Below the pieces are notes generated by a model. That model was not told the DNA's origin. It made no database searches and saw only the letters and a program-made list of their open reading frames with translations. From an uncultured Lysobacteraceae bacterium (GTDB lineage: Bacteria > Pseudomonadota > Gammaproteobacteria > Xanthomonadales > Xanthomonadaceae): 64,000 nt of DNA. Both the position numbers and the translations under genes were made by a program. Within the stretch, counting starts at the first letter, position 1; every line of letters starts with the position of its first letter. Location: contig CAKZGB010000007.1 in the NCBI GenBank assembly GCA_936911875.1, positions 62,001 to 126,000 of the forward strand, in the 5' to 3' direction. This document shows positions 33,898 through 42,553 of this stretch, in pieces.

Positions 33898-35070
33898 TTA
33901 ATCGAGAACGCGGGCAAAGACGGCTTTGAGATAACGCGATTCGTTGACTTGCGCGAGCCACGGGTGATCAGGACCCGCGCCGGCAACTTTCAGAATCTGC
34001 ACGGTACGACCCGAGTAGAAGGCAGCGCGGCGCAGCATGTCGAGGAACTGATCTTCGGAGACGAGACCGGTGCACGAGAACGTGGCAAACAGACCGCCGG
34101 GCTTAAGCACCGACAGCGCCAGCTTGTTCATGTCCAGGTATTTTTTCAGCGCCGGAATGACCTGATCACGATCGCGCGTCATCTTGGCGGGATCAAGAAT
34201 CACCACATCGTAAAAATCACCACGCTCTGCGGCCTCGCGCAGGAACGGGAAAATATCCGCCTGCGTAAAACGCACTTGCGCGCCGTTGAGTTTGGCGTTG
34301 CCTTTGGCGATGCGGATCACATCCTGATCGATATCAACGCCATGGACATCGGCAGCGCCGCCTTTGGCTGCTGCGTACACGGCAAAGCCACCGGTGTTGC
34401 AGCACAGATCGAGGACGCGCTTGCCTTCGACATGGCGCGATAGCCACTCACGGTTCTCGCGCTGATCGGCAAAGAAGCCGGTCTTGTGCGCACCGGCAGG
34501 ATCGGCGCGGAACTTGACGCCGTACTCCGTGATGATCGACGGCGGCACCGGATCCGACGTACGGTAGTCGAACGATTCCTGCTTCTGCACGTGTTCTTCG
34601 GCAAAGCTGTAGAAACGGCAACCGGGGAAGTGTTCGCTGAGCGCGGCAAAAATCCAATCGCGGTGACGCCACGCGCCGGCACTGAAAAACTCGACGACGA
34701 CGAGATCGCCATATCGGTCGACTACCAAGCCGCTGATGCCATCGCCTTCGCTATGGACTACGCGCCATGCATCGGTGACTTCATCAAGACGCAGAACATC
34801 GCGACGCAGACCGATGGCATTTGCGATCTTGGCGCGGAACCAGGCCTCGTCGACAGGAACATGACGATCGGATTCGAGAATACGAATCGCGATGCGCGAG
34901 TGGCCGTTGTAAAAGCCGCGGCCCAGCCAGCCGCCATCGACATTCATGACATCGACGATGGTGCCGGGGCGAATGCGCTCGGCGGGTTTCTCGACCAGAC
35001 GCTGGAAAATCCACGGATGGGTGGATTTATAGGCATTCTTAAGGCGAACGGTAGGGATGGCGTCGGTCAT
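33898..35070 (-). CDS. rlmI: 23S rRNA m5C methyltransferase, RlmI-type
   Basis: A 390-residue class I SAM-dependent methyltransferase with an N-terminal PUA-like domain (VRLKNAYKSTHPWIFQRLVEKP) and a SAM-binding loop VLDLCCNTGGFAVYAA. The motif IV-like DPAKMTRDRDQV and the catalytic cysteine in FSCTG near residue 340 fit the RlmI/RlmK group. It probably methylates C1962 of 23S rRNA. It stands alone, divergent from the rhomboid gene with a 74-base gap. Confidence 0.87.
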   Translation of the reverse strand: MTDAIPTVRLKNAYKSTHPWIFQRLVEKPAERIRPGTIVDVMNVDGGWLGRGFYNGHSRIAIRILESDRHVPVDEAWFRAKIANAIGLRRDVLRLDEVTDAWRVVHSEGDGISGLVVDRYGDLVVVEFFSAGAWRHRDWIFAALSEHFPGCRFYSFAEEHVQKQESFDYRTSDPVPPSIITEYGVKFRADPAGAHKTGFFADQRENREWLSRHVEGKRVLDLCCNTGGFAVYAAAKGGAADVHGVDIDQDVIRIAKGNAKLNGAQVRFTQADIFPFLREAAERGDFYDVVILDPAKMTRDRDQVIPALKKYLDMNKLALSVLKPGGLFATFSCTGLVSEDQFLDMLRRAAFYSGRTVQILKVAGAGPDHPWLAQVNESRYLKAVFARVLD

Positions 35071-35144
35071 GGCGCGGCTCGGAGCGGGTCGAACCCATCA
35101 TTTTACCCTTGTCACGGCCTGTCCCTGCCCCCATAGCCTTAGCA

Positions 35145-35843
35145 ATGATGCAAGTTCACGAACCCGGCCCCTTGGCCGACACGCCCGCGCAACGTGCTGC
35201 CGACCGCCGCAAGTTCCGTCGTGCCATCAATATCACGCTGGCCACAGTGCTGCTGTTGCTCGCCATCTACTTTGGTGTGCAGCCGCAGTTGAACTTGGCC
35301 GCATGGACGGTGGCGCCGCATTCCATGCACAGTGGGCTCGGTCTGCTGACGGCGCCGGTGCTGCACGGTTCGGTCGAGCACGTCATGGCCAACTGCATTG
35401 CGTTGTGCATCCTGTTGCCGCTGACGCTGATGGTGTATCCGCGGGCCACGCTGCGCGGTCTGCCGCTGATGTGGCTGGGTAGTGGGCTGGGCGCTTGGCT
35501 GCTGGGCACACCGGGCACTCATCATCTGGGGGCCTCGGGCGTGACTCACGGGTTCCTGTTTCTGGTGATGACAATCGGACTGATCCGGCGCGATCGCCCG
35601 TCGATTGCGGCGGCCCTGATTGCCTTCCTGTTTTATGGCGGGATGTTGCTGACGGTGCTGCCGCAGGAAGCCGGCGTGTCCTGGCAGTCGCACTTGGGTG
35701 GTGCGATTGGCGGGGTGCTGGCCGGACTGCTGTTTCGCAATAGCGATCCGCGGCCGCCACGTCGCCGTTATGCCTTCGAAGATGAATCCGAGCCCGACGA
35801 TCCGCAGGCTCCGATTCAATTCCCGGGATCCGATCCGAGATAA
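35145..35843 (+). CDS. Rhomboid-family intramembrane serine protease
   Basis: A 232-residue protein with about six membrane helices. The rhomboid catalytic pair is visible: serine in GASGVTHG (about residue 140) and histidine in SWQSHLGGAIGG (about 187); HGSVEHVMAN is the family HxxxN-type segment. The last 30 residues are charged and disordered. I take the ATG at 35145. It is divergent from rlmI, and 7 bases lie between its stop and the patatin ATG. The substrate is unknown. Confidence 0.9.
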   Translation: MMQVHEPGPLADTPAQRAADRRKFRRAINITLATVLLLLAIYFGVQPQLNLAAWTVAPHSMHSGLGLLTAPVLHGSVEHVMANCIALCILLPLTLMVYPRATLRGLPLMWLGSGLGAWLLGTPGTHHLGASGVTHGFLFLVMTIGLIRRDRPSIAAALIAFLFYGGMLLTVLPQEAGVSWQSHLGGAIGGVLAGLLFRNSDPRPPRRRYAFEDESEPDDPQAPIQFPGSDPR

Positions 35844-35850
35844 TGTCGTG

Positions 35851-36738
35851 ATGTCCCGTTTTAAACTTCCGCAGGCGCTGGTCGCCCTGTCGTGTGCTGC
35901 CCTGCTGTCGTCCTGTGGTGAGCAAGCCAAACCTACACCTCCTACTCCGGTCCGCAAACCGGTCAAAGTCGGTATCGCCCTGGGTGGCGGTGCGGCGCGC
36001 GGCTTTGCGCACATCGGGGTGCTCAAGATTCTCGAGGCCAACGGCATCAAGCCCGTGGTCGTGGCCGGCACTTCGGCGGGCTCACTGGTTGGTGCGCTGT
36101 ATGCCGGCGGTATGTCGCCGTACCAGCTGCAGAGCGCGGCGGTTGAGCTCAATGAGTCGAGCATCCGCGACATCAGTCTGTTCTCGGGCGGCCTGATCAA
36201 GGGTCTGGCACTGCAGAACTACGTCAACGCGCAGGTGCGCAATCGCACCTTCCAGCAGTTGCCCAAGCCCTTTATCGCCGTGGCCACGCGCTTAGACAAT
36301 GGCGACCGGGTGTCGTTCTCGCGCGGTAATGTCGGACAGGCGGTGCGCGCTTCGTGCAGTATTCCCGGCGTGTTCGAGCCCGTGAAAATCAAGGGCGTGT
36401 CCTATGTCGATGGCGGTGTGGTCTCGCCCGTCCCCGTCGATGCGGCCCGCTCGCTGGGCGCCGATGTGGTGATCGCCGTGGATATCGGCTCGGCTCCGAT
36501 CAAGGGTCAGACGCCCAGCAGCCTGGTAGGCGTGGTCAATCAGTCCATCACGATCATGGGCCGCAAGCTCGGTCAGCAGGAGCTGGCGCGGGCCAATGTG
36601 GTGATCCGCCCGGGCGTCGGGTCGATCGGCGCGGCCGATTTTGAATCGCGCGGCAAGGCCATCATGGCCGGTGAGAAGGCCGCTCAGGCTGCGCTGCCCG
36701 CGATCCGTCAGGCGATCGAGGCCGCTTCGAAACGCTAA
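35851..36738 (+). CDS. Patatin-like phospholipase, lipoprotein (RssA-like)
   Basis: A 295-residue protein with an N-terminal signal peptide whose lipobox LSSC places the lipidated cysteine near residue 24, suggesting membrane anchoring outside the cytosol. The catalytic dyad of patatins is present: oxyanion loop GGGAARGFAH, GTSAG with the serine, and DGGVVSPVP with the aspartate. The family hydrolyses acyl ester bonds of lipids. It starts 7 bases after the rhomboid stop, so the two are probably one transcript, and converges with the Lrp gene (4-base overlap). Confidence 0.9.
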   Translation: MSRFKLPQALVALSCAALLSSCGEQAKPTPPTPVRKPVKVGIALGGGAARGFAHIGVLKILEANGIKPVVVAGTSAGSLVGALYAGGMSPYQLQSAAVELNESSIRDISLFSGGLIKGLALQNYVNAQVRNRTFQQLPKPFIAVATRLDNGDRVSFSRGNVGQAVRASCSIPGVFEPVKIKGVSYVDGGVVSPVPVDAARSLGADVVIAVDIGSAPIKGQTPSSLVGVVNQSITIMGRKLGQQELARANVVIRPGVGSIGAADFESRGKAIMAGEKAAQAALPAIRQAIEAASKR

Positions 36739-37214
36739 GAACTTGCCGGCAATGCGAAGCCGCTGAACCGCTTCACCGTGCGTAGGACAAAGCTGGTATT
36801 GACGTCGGCGACGGCCGCATTGTTGAGCAGCCGGTCGAGCAGAAACGTGCTGAAGTGATCGAGATCGCGCACGGCAATCTGCAGCAGATAGTCCATGTCG
36901 CCGGTCAGTGCATAGGCGCTGATGACCTCGGGCCACTGATTTACAAAGTCGATGAACTGTTCGATGGCCCCGCTGTCATGCTGCCGCAACTGCACGCGGA
37001 CAAACGACAACAGCCCCAGCCCCATGCCCTGGCGGCTGATCTGGGCGCGATAGCCCTCGATGATGCCGTCGCGTTCGAGCCGCTGGATCCGCCGCAAGGT
37101 GGCCGATGGACTCAGGTGCACCTGCTCGGCCAATTCGGCGTTGGTGCGCTTGGCGTCCTGCTGCAACAGGGCCAGCAACTGCAGGTCCTGACGGTCTAGC
37201 GAGGTGATCGGCAT
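36735..37214 (-). CDS. Lrp/AsnC-family transcriptional regulator
   Basis: A 159-residue regulator with an N-terminal winged helix-turn-helix (LDRQDLQLLALLQQDAKRTNAELAEQVHLSPSATLRRIQRLERDGII) and a C-terminal RAM ligand-binding domain (FVRVQLRQH, YALTGDMDYLLQIAV). It is divergent from phhA with 162 bases between them, which suggests control of phenylalanine hydroxylase by an aromatic amino acid. The link is inferred from position. Confidence 0.93.
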   Translation of the reverse strand: MPITSLDRQDLQLLALLQQDAKRTNAELAEQVHLSPSATLRRIQRLERDGIIEGYRAQISRQGMGLGLLSFVRVQLRQHDSGAIEQFIDFVNQWPEVISAYALTGDMDYLLQIAVRDLDHFSTFLLDRLLNNAAVADVNTSFVLRTVKRFSGFALPASS

Positions 37215-37237
37215 TGCGTTAAATCCACGTTAATCGG

Positions 37238-37260
37238 TGAAAGTATGCGTCTGTCTTTCA
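37238..37260. promoter_or_regulatory. Inverted repeat between the Lrp gene and phhA
   Basis: TGAAAG and CTTTCA, separated by 11 bases, form a perfect 6-base inverted repeat in the divergent gap, with GTATG and CATAC repeats overlapping. It is a candidate operator for the Lrp/AsnC protein or for autoregulation. Confidence 0.4.
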
Positions 37261-37349
37261 TCATACGCTCACAACGTGCGTAGAGAAGGCATGGCGGGCC
37301 GCAAATCGCACGATCATGGCGCGGCCTTCGCGCTACAGTACTAGAGTCG

Positions 37350-37364
37350 GCGCCCTGTGGGCGC
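37350..37364 (+). promoter_or_regulatory. Hairpin directly before the phhA ribosome binding site
   Basis: GCGCCC and GGGCGC with a 3-base loop (TGT) lie immediately before AGAGGA, 12 bases from the phhA ATG. It could affect translation start. Confidence 0.45.
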
Positions 37365-37376
37365 AGAGGACTTGGA

Positions 37377-38348
37377 ATGAACGTACAAACCCCAACTCGT
37401 GTGGAGTCGCAACTGACCGACAAAGGCTACGTGCCGGTGTACACCACCAACGTGATTGAGCAGCCGTGGGACAACTATTCCACGACCGATCACGACGTGT
37501 GGCGCACGCTGTTTGCGCGTCAGCAGGAGCTGCTGGTCGGTCGCGCCAGCGATGAGTTCCTGCGCACGCAACGCGAGATGGGCATGTCGTCGCAGTCCAT
37601 CCCCAAGTTCGAAGACATCAACAAGTCCCTGCGCTCGGCCACGGGCTGGGAGCTGATCGGTGTCGAAGGCCTGCTGCCCGAACTCACCTTTTTCGAGCAC
37701 CTGGCCAATCGCCGGTTCCCGGTGACGTGGTGGATTCGTCGTCCGGAGCAGCTGGACTATCTGAGCGAGCCGGATCTCTTCCACGATCTGTTCGGGCATG
37801 TTCCCCTACTGATGAATCCGGTGTTTGCCGATTACATGGCGGCCTACGGTCGTGGTGGCGTCAAGGCCCATGGTATTGCCGAACGTGCCCGCGAGGCCGC
37901 AACGACCATGATCGATGGCGTCGCCCATGTCGATGAGGCCAAGGCCCTGTCGTTAGGATCGGATGCCCTCACCAATCTCACGCGCCTGTACTGGTACACC
38001 GTCGAATTCGGCCTGATCCGTCAGCCCAATGGCCTGCGCATTTACGGCAGCGGCATTGTCTCGTCCAAGGGCGAATCGATCTACTCGTTAGAAAGTGCAG
38101 CGCCCAACCGCATCGGCTTTGATCTAGAGCGCATCATGCGCACGCGTTATCGCATTGATACGTACCAAAAGACGTACTTTGTGATCGACTCGTATGAGCA
38201 ACTGATGGAAGCCACCGGCCCCGACTTTACGCCGATCTATCAGCATCTGTCGCAGTTGGATTCGATTCCGGCCGGCAGCGTGCTCGACACTGACACGGTC
38301 TATCAGCAAGGCACGGGCGAAGGCTGGCTCACCGACGGCGACGTCTAA
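37377..38348 (+). CDS. phhA: Phenylalanine-4-hydroxylase
   Basis: A 323-residue iron- and pterin-dependent hydroxylase that converts phenylalanine to tyrosine. The iron-binding histidines are in DLFHDLFGHVPLL (about residue 135) and the glutamate in YWYTVEFGLIR (about 206). Length is a little above the bacterial average because of the N-terminal segment. The divergent Lrp-type regulator supports a role in phenylalanine use. The start has AGAGGA at good spacing. Confidence 0.95.
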   Translation: MNVQTPTRVESQLTDKGYVPVYTTNVIEQPWDNYSTTDHDVWRTLFARQQELLVGRASDEFLRTQREMGMSSQSIPKFEDINKSLRSATGWELIGVEGLLPELTFFEHLANRRFPVTWWIRRPEQLDYLSEPDLFHDLFGHVPLLMNPVFADYMAAYGRGGVKAHGIAERAREAATTMIDGVAHVDEAKALSLGSDALTNLTRLYWYTVEFGLIRQPNGLRIYGSGIVSSKGESIYSLESAAPNRIGFDLERIMRTRYRIDTYQKTYFVIDSYEQLMEATGPDFTPIYQHLSQLDSIPAGSVLDTDTVYQQGTGEGWLTDGDV

Positions 38349-38355
38349 GTCGCTG

Positions 38356-39411
38356 TTAGCGCAAGCCGGCTAAACCCACGCCGACCAGCCGATACAACTC
38401 ACCCGGCGCCTCAATGCGATCGCGCAGATCGAGCGCGAGTTCGGCCAGTTCAATGGCATCGCGTGGCATTTGCGGCGGCGTGATGGAGCGGGTCATGGTG
38501 CGGAATTCGGCCGTCTTTAATTTCAGCACCACCGTGCGGGCATGACGGCGCGGCACCGATCGCAGACACTCGCGCTCATACGCCCGCCAGACGCGTTCCG
38601 CTAATCGGCGAATGTGCGGCTCCGTTGAATCCAGCGGCAAATCCGTTTCGAAGGTATCTTCGGCACTGACTTGCACGTGGTTGCGATCGGTATTGACCGG
38701 TCGGTCATCGAGACCATGCGCCAACTCCCACAACCGACGACCCCAATCGCCAAATTGCGCGAGCAGGAGTTCCCGGCCGAAGGCGCGCAAGTCCGCCGCC
38801 GTGCGCAGGCCGACGGTGACGAGTTTGCCTTCCATCACTTTGCCCACGCCCGGTAAGCGACCGACCGGCAACGGGGCCAGCAAATCGAGTATTTGCTCGG
38901 GCGGCATCACAAACTGGCCGTTGGGTTTGTTCCAGTCGCTGCCGATCTTGGCCAGCAGCTTGTTGGGTGCGATGCCGGCGGACGCGGTCAGGAACTGATC
39001 TTCAAAGATGAGCGAACGGATCTCGGCCGCCAGCTCAGCGGCATGCTCTAAGGTCGAAGCGGTTTCGGTGACGTCGAGATACGCTTCGTCCAGAGACAAC
39101 GGTTCAATGCGATCGGTAAACTGCGCAAAAATCTCGTGGATGCGCTGCGACGCGGCCTTGTAGCGTTGAAAATCCGGCGGCACGAATATGGCCTGCGGAC
39201 ACAGTCGCTCCGCCGTCACCGCGGGCATGGCCGAGCGCACACCAAACTTTCTGGCCTCGTACGATGCGGCACATACCACCGAGCGCGCACCACGCCACGC
39301 GACGACGACCGGCCGGTCGCGCAGGGTCTCATCGTCACGCTGTTCGACCGACGCATAGAACGCGTCCATGTCGACGTGGAGAATTTTCCGCTGGCCGTAG
39401 TTGAATTTCAC
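38356..39411 (-). CDS. dinB: DNA polymerase IV (Y-family)
   Basis: A 351-residue translesion polymerase. The N-terminus ILHVDMDAFYASVEQRDD holds the first metal-binding aspartate, SLDEAYLDVT the catalytic Asp/Glu pair, and the thumb helix-hairpin-helix LPVGRLPGVGKVMEGKLVTVGL follows. The little-finger domain ends in LYRLVGVGLAGLR; a beta-clamp-binding tail is not obvious. No LexA box was recognised in the 51-base gap to fbp. Confidence 0.95.
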   Translation of the reverse strand: MKFNYGQRKILHVDMDAFYASVEQRDDETLRDRPVVVAWRGARSVVCAASYEARKFGVRSAMPAVTAERLCPQAIFVPPDFQRYKAASQRIHEIFAQFTDRIEPLSLDEAYLDVTETASTLEHAAELAAEIRSLIFEDQFLTASAGIAPNKLLAKIGSDWNKPNGQFVMPPEQILDLLAPLPVGRLPGVGKVMEGKLVTVGLRTAADLRAFGRELLLAQFGDWGRRLWELAHGLDDRPVNTDRNHVQVSAEDTFETDLPLDSTEPHIRRLAERVWRAYERECLRSVPRRHARTVVLKLKTAEFRTMTRSITPPQMPRDAIELAELALDLRDRIEAPGELYRLVGVGLAGLR

Positions 39412-39462
39412 TCTGCCAATTATTCGGCAATTTGAGACAATAGCGTTTTCTGACTAACGGAA

Positions 39463-40494
39463 GTGCCCGCCGTGACCGACTATTCCCCGCGTTCGTCTAA
39501 TGTGTCACTCACCCGCTTTCTGCTCGAAGCGCAGCAGCAGGGCCAGATCGATGCCGAACTGCGGCTGTGCATCACGGTCGTCGCACAGGCCTGTAAAGCC
39601 ATCAGCATTGCGGTTGGCAAAGGCGCACTCGGCGGCGTGCTGGGCGATGCCGGCACCGGCAACATCCAGGGCGAGGCGCAAAAGAAACTCGACGTGATCT
39701 CCAACGAGATCCTGATGGATGCCAATGCCTGGGGCGGTCACTTGGCCGGTATGGCCTCCGAGGAAATGGATCACGCCGTGCCGGTGCCCAAGCACGACGG
39801 CGACGACGATCGTAAATATCTGTTGCTGTTCGATCCGCTCGATGGCTCTTCGAACATTGACGTGAACATTTCGGTCGGCACGATTTTCAGTGTGTTGCCG
39901 TTCAAGGGCAACGGCGAGGTGCGCGACGAGGACTTCCTGCAACCGGGCACTGCGCAAGTGGCGGCCGGCTATTGCACCTACGGACCCAGCACCATGCTGG
40001 TCCTGACGGTCGGTCATGGCACGCACTCGTTTACTTTAGATCGCGAAGTCGGCTCATTTGTGCTGACCACGCCGAATATCACAATCCCCGAGGACACTCG
40101 CGAGTTCGCGGTGAACATGTCCAATCAGCGCTTCTGGGAACCGCAGATGCAGAACTACATCGGCGATCTGCTCAAGGGCAAGACCGGTCCGCGCGAGAAG
40201 GACTTCAACATGCGTTGGGTGGCCTCGATGGTGGCCGACGTGCATCGCATTCTGAGCCGCGGTGGCATCTTCTCGTATCCGCTCGATGAAAAATGCGCAG
40301 AAAAAGGCGGCAAATTGCGCCTGATGTACGAGGCCAACCCGATGGCGCTACTGGTCGAACAAGCCGGCGGTGCGGCCAGCACCGGTCGTCAGCGCATGCT
40401 CGAAGTAACTCCCACAAACCTGCATCAACGCGTGCCGGTGTTCCTGGGATCGCGTAACGAGGTCGAAGCGGCTGAGAAATATCATCGCGAATAA
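39463..40494 (+). CDS. fbp: Fructose-1,6-bisphosphatase class 1
   Basis: A 343-residue gluconeogenic enzyme that removes the 1-phosphate of fructose 1,6-bisphosphate. The metal-binding motif LLLFDPLDGSSNIDVN (about residue 122) and the C-terminal GGIFSYPLDEK and EANPMALLVEQAGGAAS identify class 1. The start is a GTG (39463); a second GTG three codons later is equally possible. An intrinsic terminator follows the stop. Confidence 0.96.
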   Translation: MPAVTDYSPRSSNVSLTRFLLEAQQQGQIDAELRLCITVVAQACKAISIAVGKGALGGVLGDAGTGNIQGEAQKKLDVISNEILMDANAWGGHLAGMASEEMDHAVPVPKHDGDDDRKYLLLFDPLDGSSNIDVNISVGTIFSVLPFKGNGEVRDEDFLQPGTAQVAAGYCTYGPSTMLVLTVGHGTHSFTLDREVGSFVLTTPNITIPEDTREFAVNMSNQRFWEPQMQNYIGDLLKGKTGPREKDFNMRWVASMVADVHRILSRGGIFSYPLDEKCAEKGGKLRLMYEANPMALLVEQAGGAASTGRQRMLEVTPTNLHQRVPVFLGSRNEVEAAEKYHRE

Positions 40495-40524
40495 AGCCAA
40501 CGCGCGACGCGTAGAAACGGAAAG

Positions 40525-40555
40525 GGCGGCGATCTCAACGATCAGCCGCCTTTTT
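40525..40555 (+). terminator. Intrinsic terminator of fbp
   Basis: GGCGGCGATC pairs with GATC-A-GCCGCC (one bulge) around a 5-base loop, followed by five T residues. Confidence 0.88.
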
Positions 40556-40579
40556 ATTGTCTTGCTTGTGGCGTTTGAG

Positions 40580-41017
40580 TTATGCGACCGCGAGATAGCG
40601 GTTGCGGATGTCGCCGGCCAAACGCACAAAGTCGGCAAACACGGCCGGCTTCTGAAAATGCGCGCTAACTTTCAGTGCATCGGAGGCAACGCGTTCCAGC
40701 GGCTCATCGCTGGTGGACATGATCACCACCGGCAGTTCGGCGAACAACGCATCACCACGCAGAGCGCGCAGCACATCGAGACCGTTCATGCGTGGCATAT
40801 TGAAATCGAGCAGGACCAGACGCAGAGCGCTCCGCAAGTCAGAATCCTGCCCCAGCAATTGCACAGCCTCGACCGGATCAGTCATGACCAGAAATTCCTG
40901 CTCCAGACCGGCTTGTTCAAAAGCCAGGCGGGCAAGGTCGGCATCGTCGCGCGAGTCATCGATCATTACGATGGCGCCGGCGGACAGATCACCTGAGTTG
41001 GCAACTTGGGAAAACAT
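40580..41017 (-). CDS. CheY-like response regulator (single receiver domain)
   Basis: A 145-residue receiver domain of the Rcp1/CheY2 type. The acidic pocket is DD at about residues 20-21 (VMIDDSRDD), the phospho-acceptor Asp is in LLDFNMPRMNG (about 72), and the conserved lysine in HFQKP. There is no output domain. No histidine kinase is nearby, so the partner is unknown. It is divergent from cls across a 120-base gap that holds two inverted repeats. Confidence 0.92.
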   Translation of the reverse strand: MFSQVANSGDLSAGAIVMIDDSRDDADLARLAFEQAGLEQEFLVMTDPVEAVQLLGQDSDLRSALRLVLLDFNMPRMNGLDVLRALRGDALFAELPVVIMSTSDEPLERVASDALKVSAHFQKPAVFADFVRLAGDIRNRYLAVA

Positions 41018-41073
41018 AAGTAGCGCGGGTTACTTCGTATTACTGGCTAACATCGCATTCTAGGTTCAGCAGT

Positions 41074-41114
41074 GTGAAGATCACATCAAGACGTGAATCG
41101 CAGGTTCACGTTTT
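41074..41114. promoter_or_regulatory. Two inverted repeats between the response regulator and cls
   Basis: TGTGA-AGA-TCACA at 41074-41086 and a perfect ACGTGAA-TCGCAGG-TTCACGT at 41091-41111, the second followed by four T residues, lie in the divergent gap. The second could be a weak terminator or, more likely, an operator for one of the two genes. Confidence 0.45.
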
Positions 41115-41137
41115 GCGCCGATGTCTTATGATTAGGC

Positions 41138-42553
41138 ATGATCGATTCCTTGACCGACTTGCCGTATCTAAAGTTCCTTCTGATCGGCTTTTGGCTTGCC
41201 TACGTTCTGATTCTCGGCGTGTGGATTTTGCTCCAGAAGCGGGATCCGGCCGCCACGTTGAGTTGGATCATCTCGCTGTCGCTGCTGCCGTACATCGGCT
41301 TTGTCATCTATTACCTGATCGGCCCCATGCGGGTGCATCGGCAACGCCTGCGACGCCTGCGCTCCAGTGCCAACTTCCGCAAGATCGATGCGTTCAAGGA
41401 CAAAGATCGCGATGCGGTCGAACTGTCGCGGATGATTCAAGCATCAACGGGGCTTGCGCCCACCACCGCACGGTCCGTCAAATTGCTGGTCGATGGGGGC
41501 AACAAGTACCCTGCTCTGCTCGAAGCGATTGCCGGCGCCCGCGATCACATCCACATTGAGTACTACATCTTTCTGGGTGATAAGACGGGCGACGCGATCC
41601 TGCAGGCGCTCACCGCCAAGGCACGAGAGGGTGTCAAGGTGCGGTTGCTGATCGATGCGGTCGGCTCTGCCAAGCTCAAACGTAAGGCGCTGGTCCCGCT
41701 GACTGAGGCCGGTGGCGAGGTTGCGTGGTTCCACCCCACCCGCTGGTTCCGGTTCTGGCAAAAGTCGTGGATGAATCTGCGGACTCACCGCAAGATCGTG
41801 GTGATCGATGACAAAATCGGTTTCTGCGGCGGTATCAACGTCACCGATGACGAGGACGAGCGCCTCAGCAGCACCGCCTTCCGGGATCTGCATGTCCGTC
41901 TCGAAGGCAACATCGTCCGCTCCCTGCAGCTGCTCTTTATGGAAGACTGGGCCTACGCCACCGACAGCAAACCGCTGGAGATTGCGCATCCGACGCCGGT
42001 GACCGGCCCGGTGCTGGCGCAGATCGTGGCCTCGGGCCCGGATTCCAGTGTCGAAGCGATCCACCGCACCTTCGTCACCATGATCCACAACGCCAAGTCG
42101 CGCGTCTGGCTGATGACGCCCTACTTTGTCCCCGGCGAAGCGGCCCGCATGGCCCTGACCTCGGCGGCCTACAGCGGACTCGACGTGCGGGTCATGCTAC
42201 CCAAGGTCTCCGACAGCAAGTTGGTGACCCACGCCGCCCGCTCTTACTTTGACGAACTGCTAGAGGCCGGCGTCAAAATCCACGAGTACGGCCCGCGCAT
42301 GCTTCACAGCAAAGCCATCCTCTGTGATGACGAGACCTTTATGGTCGGTAGCGCCAATTTTGATCAGCGCAGTTTCCGCCTGAACTTCGAGGCCATGGTC
42401 CTGATCCAGGACGCTGCCATCGGCAAGGAATTCGCCGACCTGTTCGAGTTCGAAATGAAATCAGCTCCTTTGGTCCGCGATGACCGGCACCGCGGCTTCT
42501 TCAGCGCCAAACTCCCCGAAGCCATCGCCCGCCTGATGTCCCCACTGCTATGA
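41138..42553 (+). CDS. cls: Cardiolipin synthase (phospholipase D type)
   Basis: A 471-residue membrane enzyme that joins two phosphatidylglycerols into cardiolipin. Two N-terminal helices (YLKFLLIGFWLAYVLILGVWILL and WIISLSLLPYIGFVIYYLIG) precede two HKD motifs, HRKIVVIDDKIGFCGG and LHSKAILCDDETFMVGSANFDQRS. The 4-base overlap with pdxJ suggests joint transcription. ClsA-type length. Confidence 0.94.
   Translation: MIDSLTDLPYLKFLLIGFWLAYVLILGVWILLQKRDPAATLSWIISLSLLPYIGFVIYYLIGPMRVHRQRLRRLRSSANFRKIDAFKDKDRDAVELSRMIQASTGLAPTTARSVKLLVDGGNKYPALLEAIAGARDHIHIEYYIFLGDKTGDAILQALTAKAREGVKVRLLIDAVGSAKLKRKALVPLTEAGGEVAWFHPTRWFRFWQKSWMNLRTHRKIVVIDDKIGFCGGINVTDDEDERLSSTAFRDLHVRLEGNIVRSLQLLFMEDWAYATDSKPLEIAHPTPVTGPVLAQIVASGPDSSVEAIHRTFVTMIHNAKSRVWLMTPYFVPGEAARMALTSAAYSGLDVRVMLPKVSDSKLVTHAARSYFDELLEAGVKIHEYGPRMLHSKAILCDDETFMVGSANFDQRSFRLNFEAMVLIQDAAIGKEFADLFEFEMKSAPLVRDDRHRGFFSAKLPEAIARLMSPLL

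Noticed and set aside
41074..41086. TGTGA-AGA-TCACA as a CRP/Clp site
   Set aside because: The spacer is 3 bases, while CRP needs 6.
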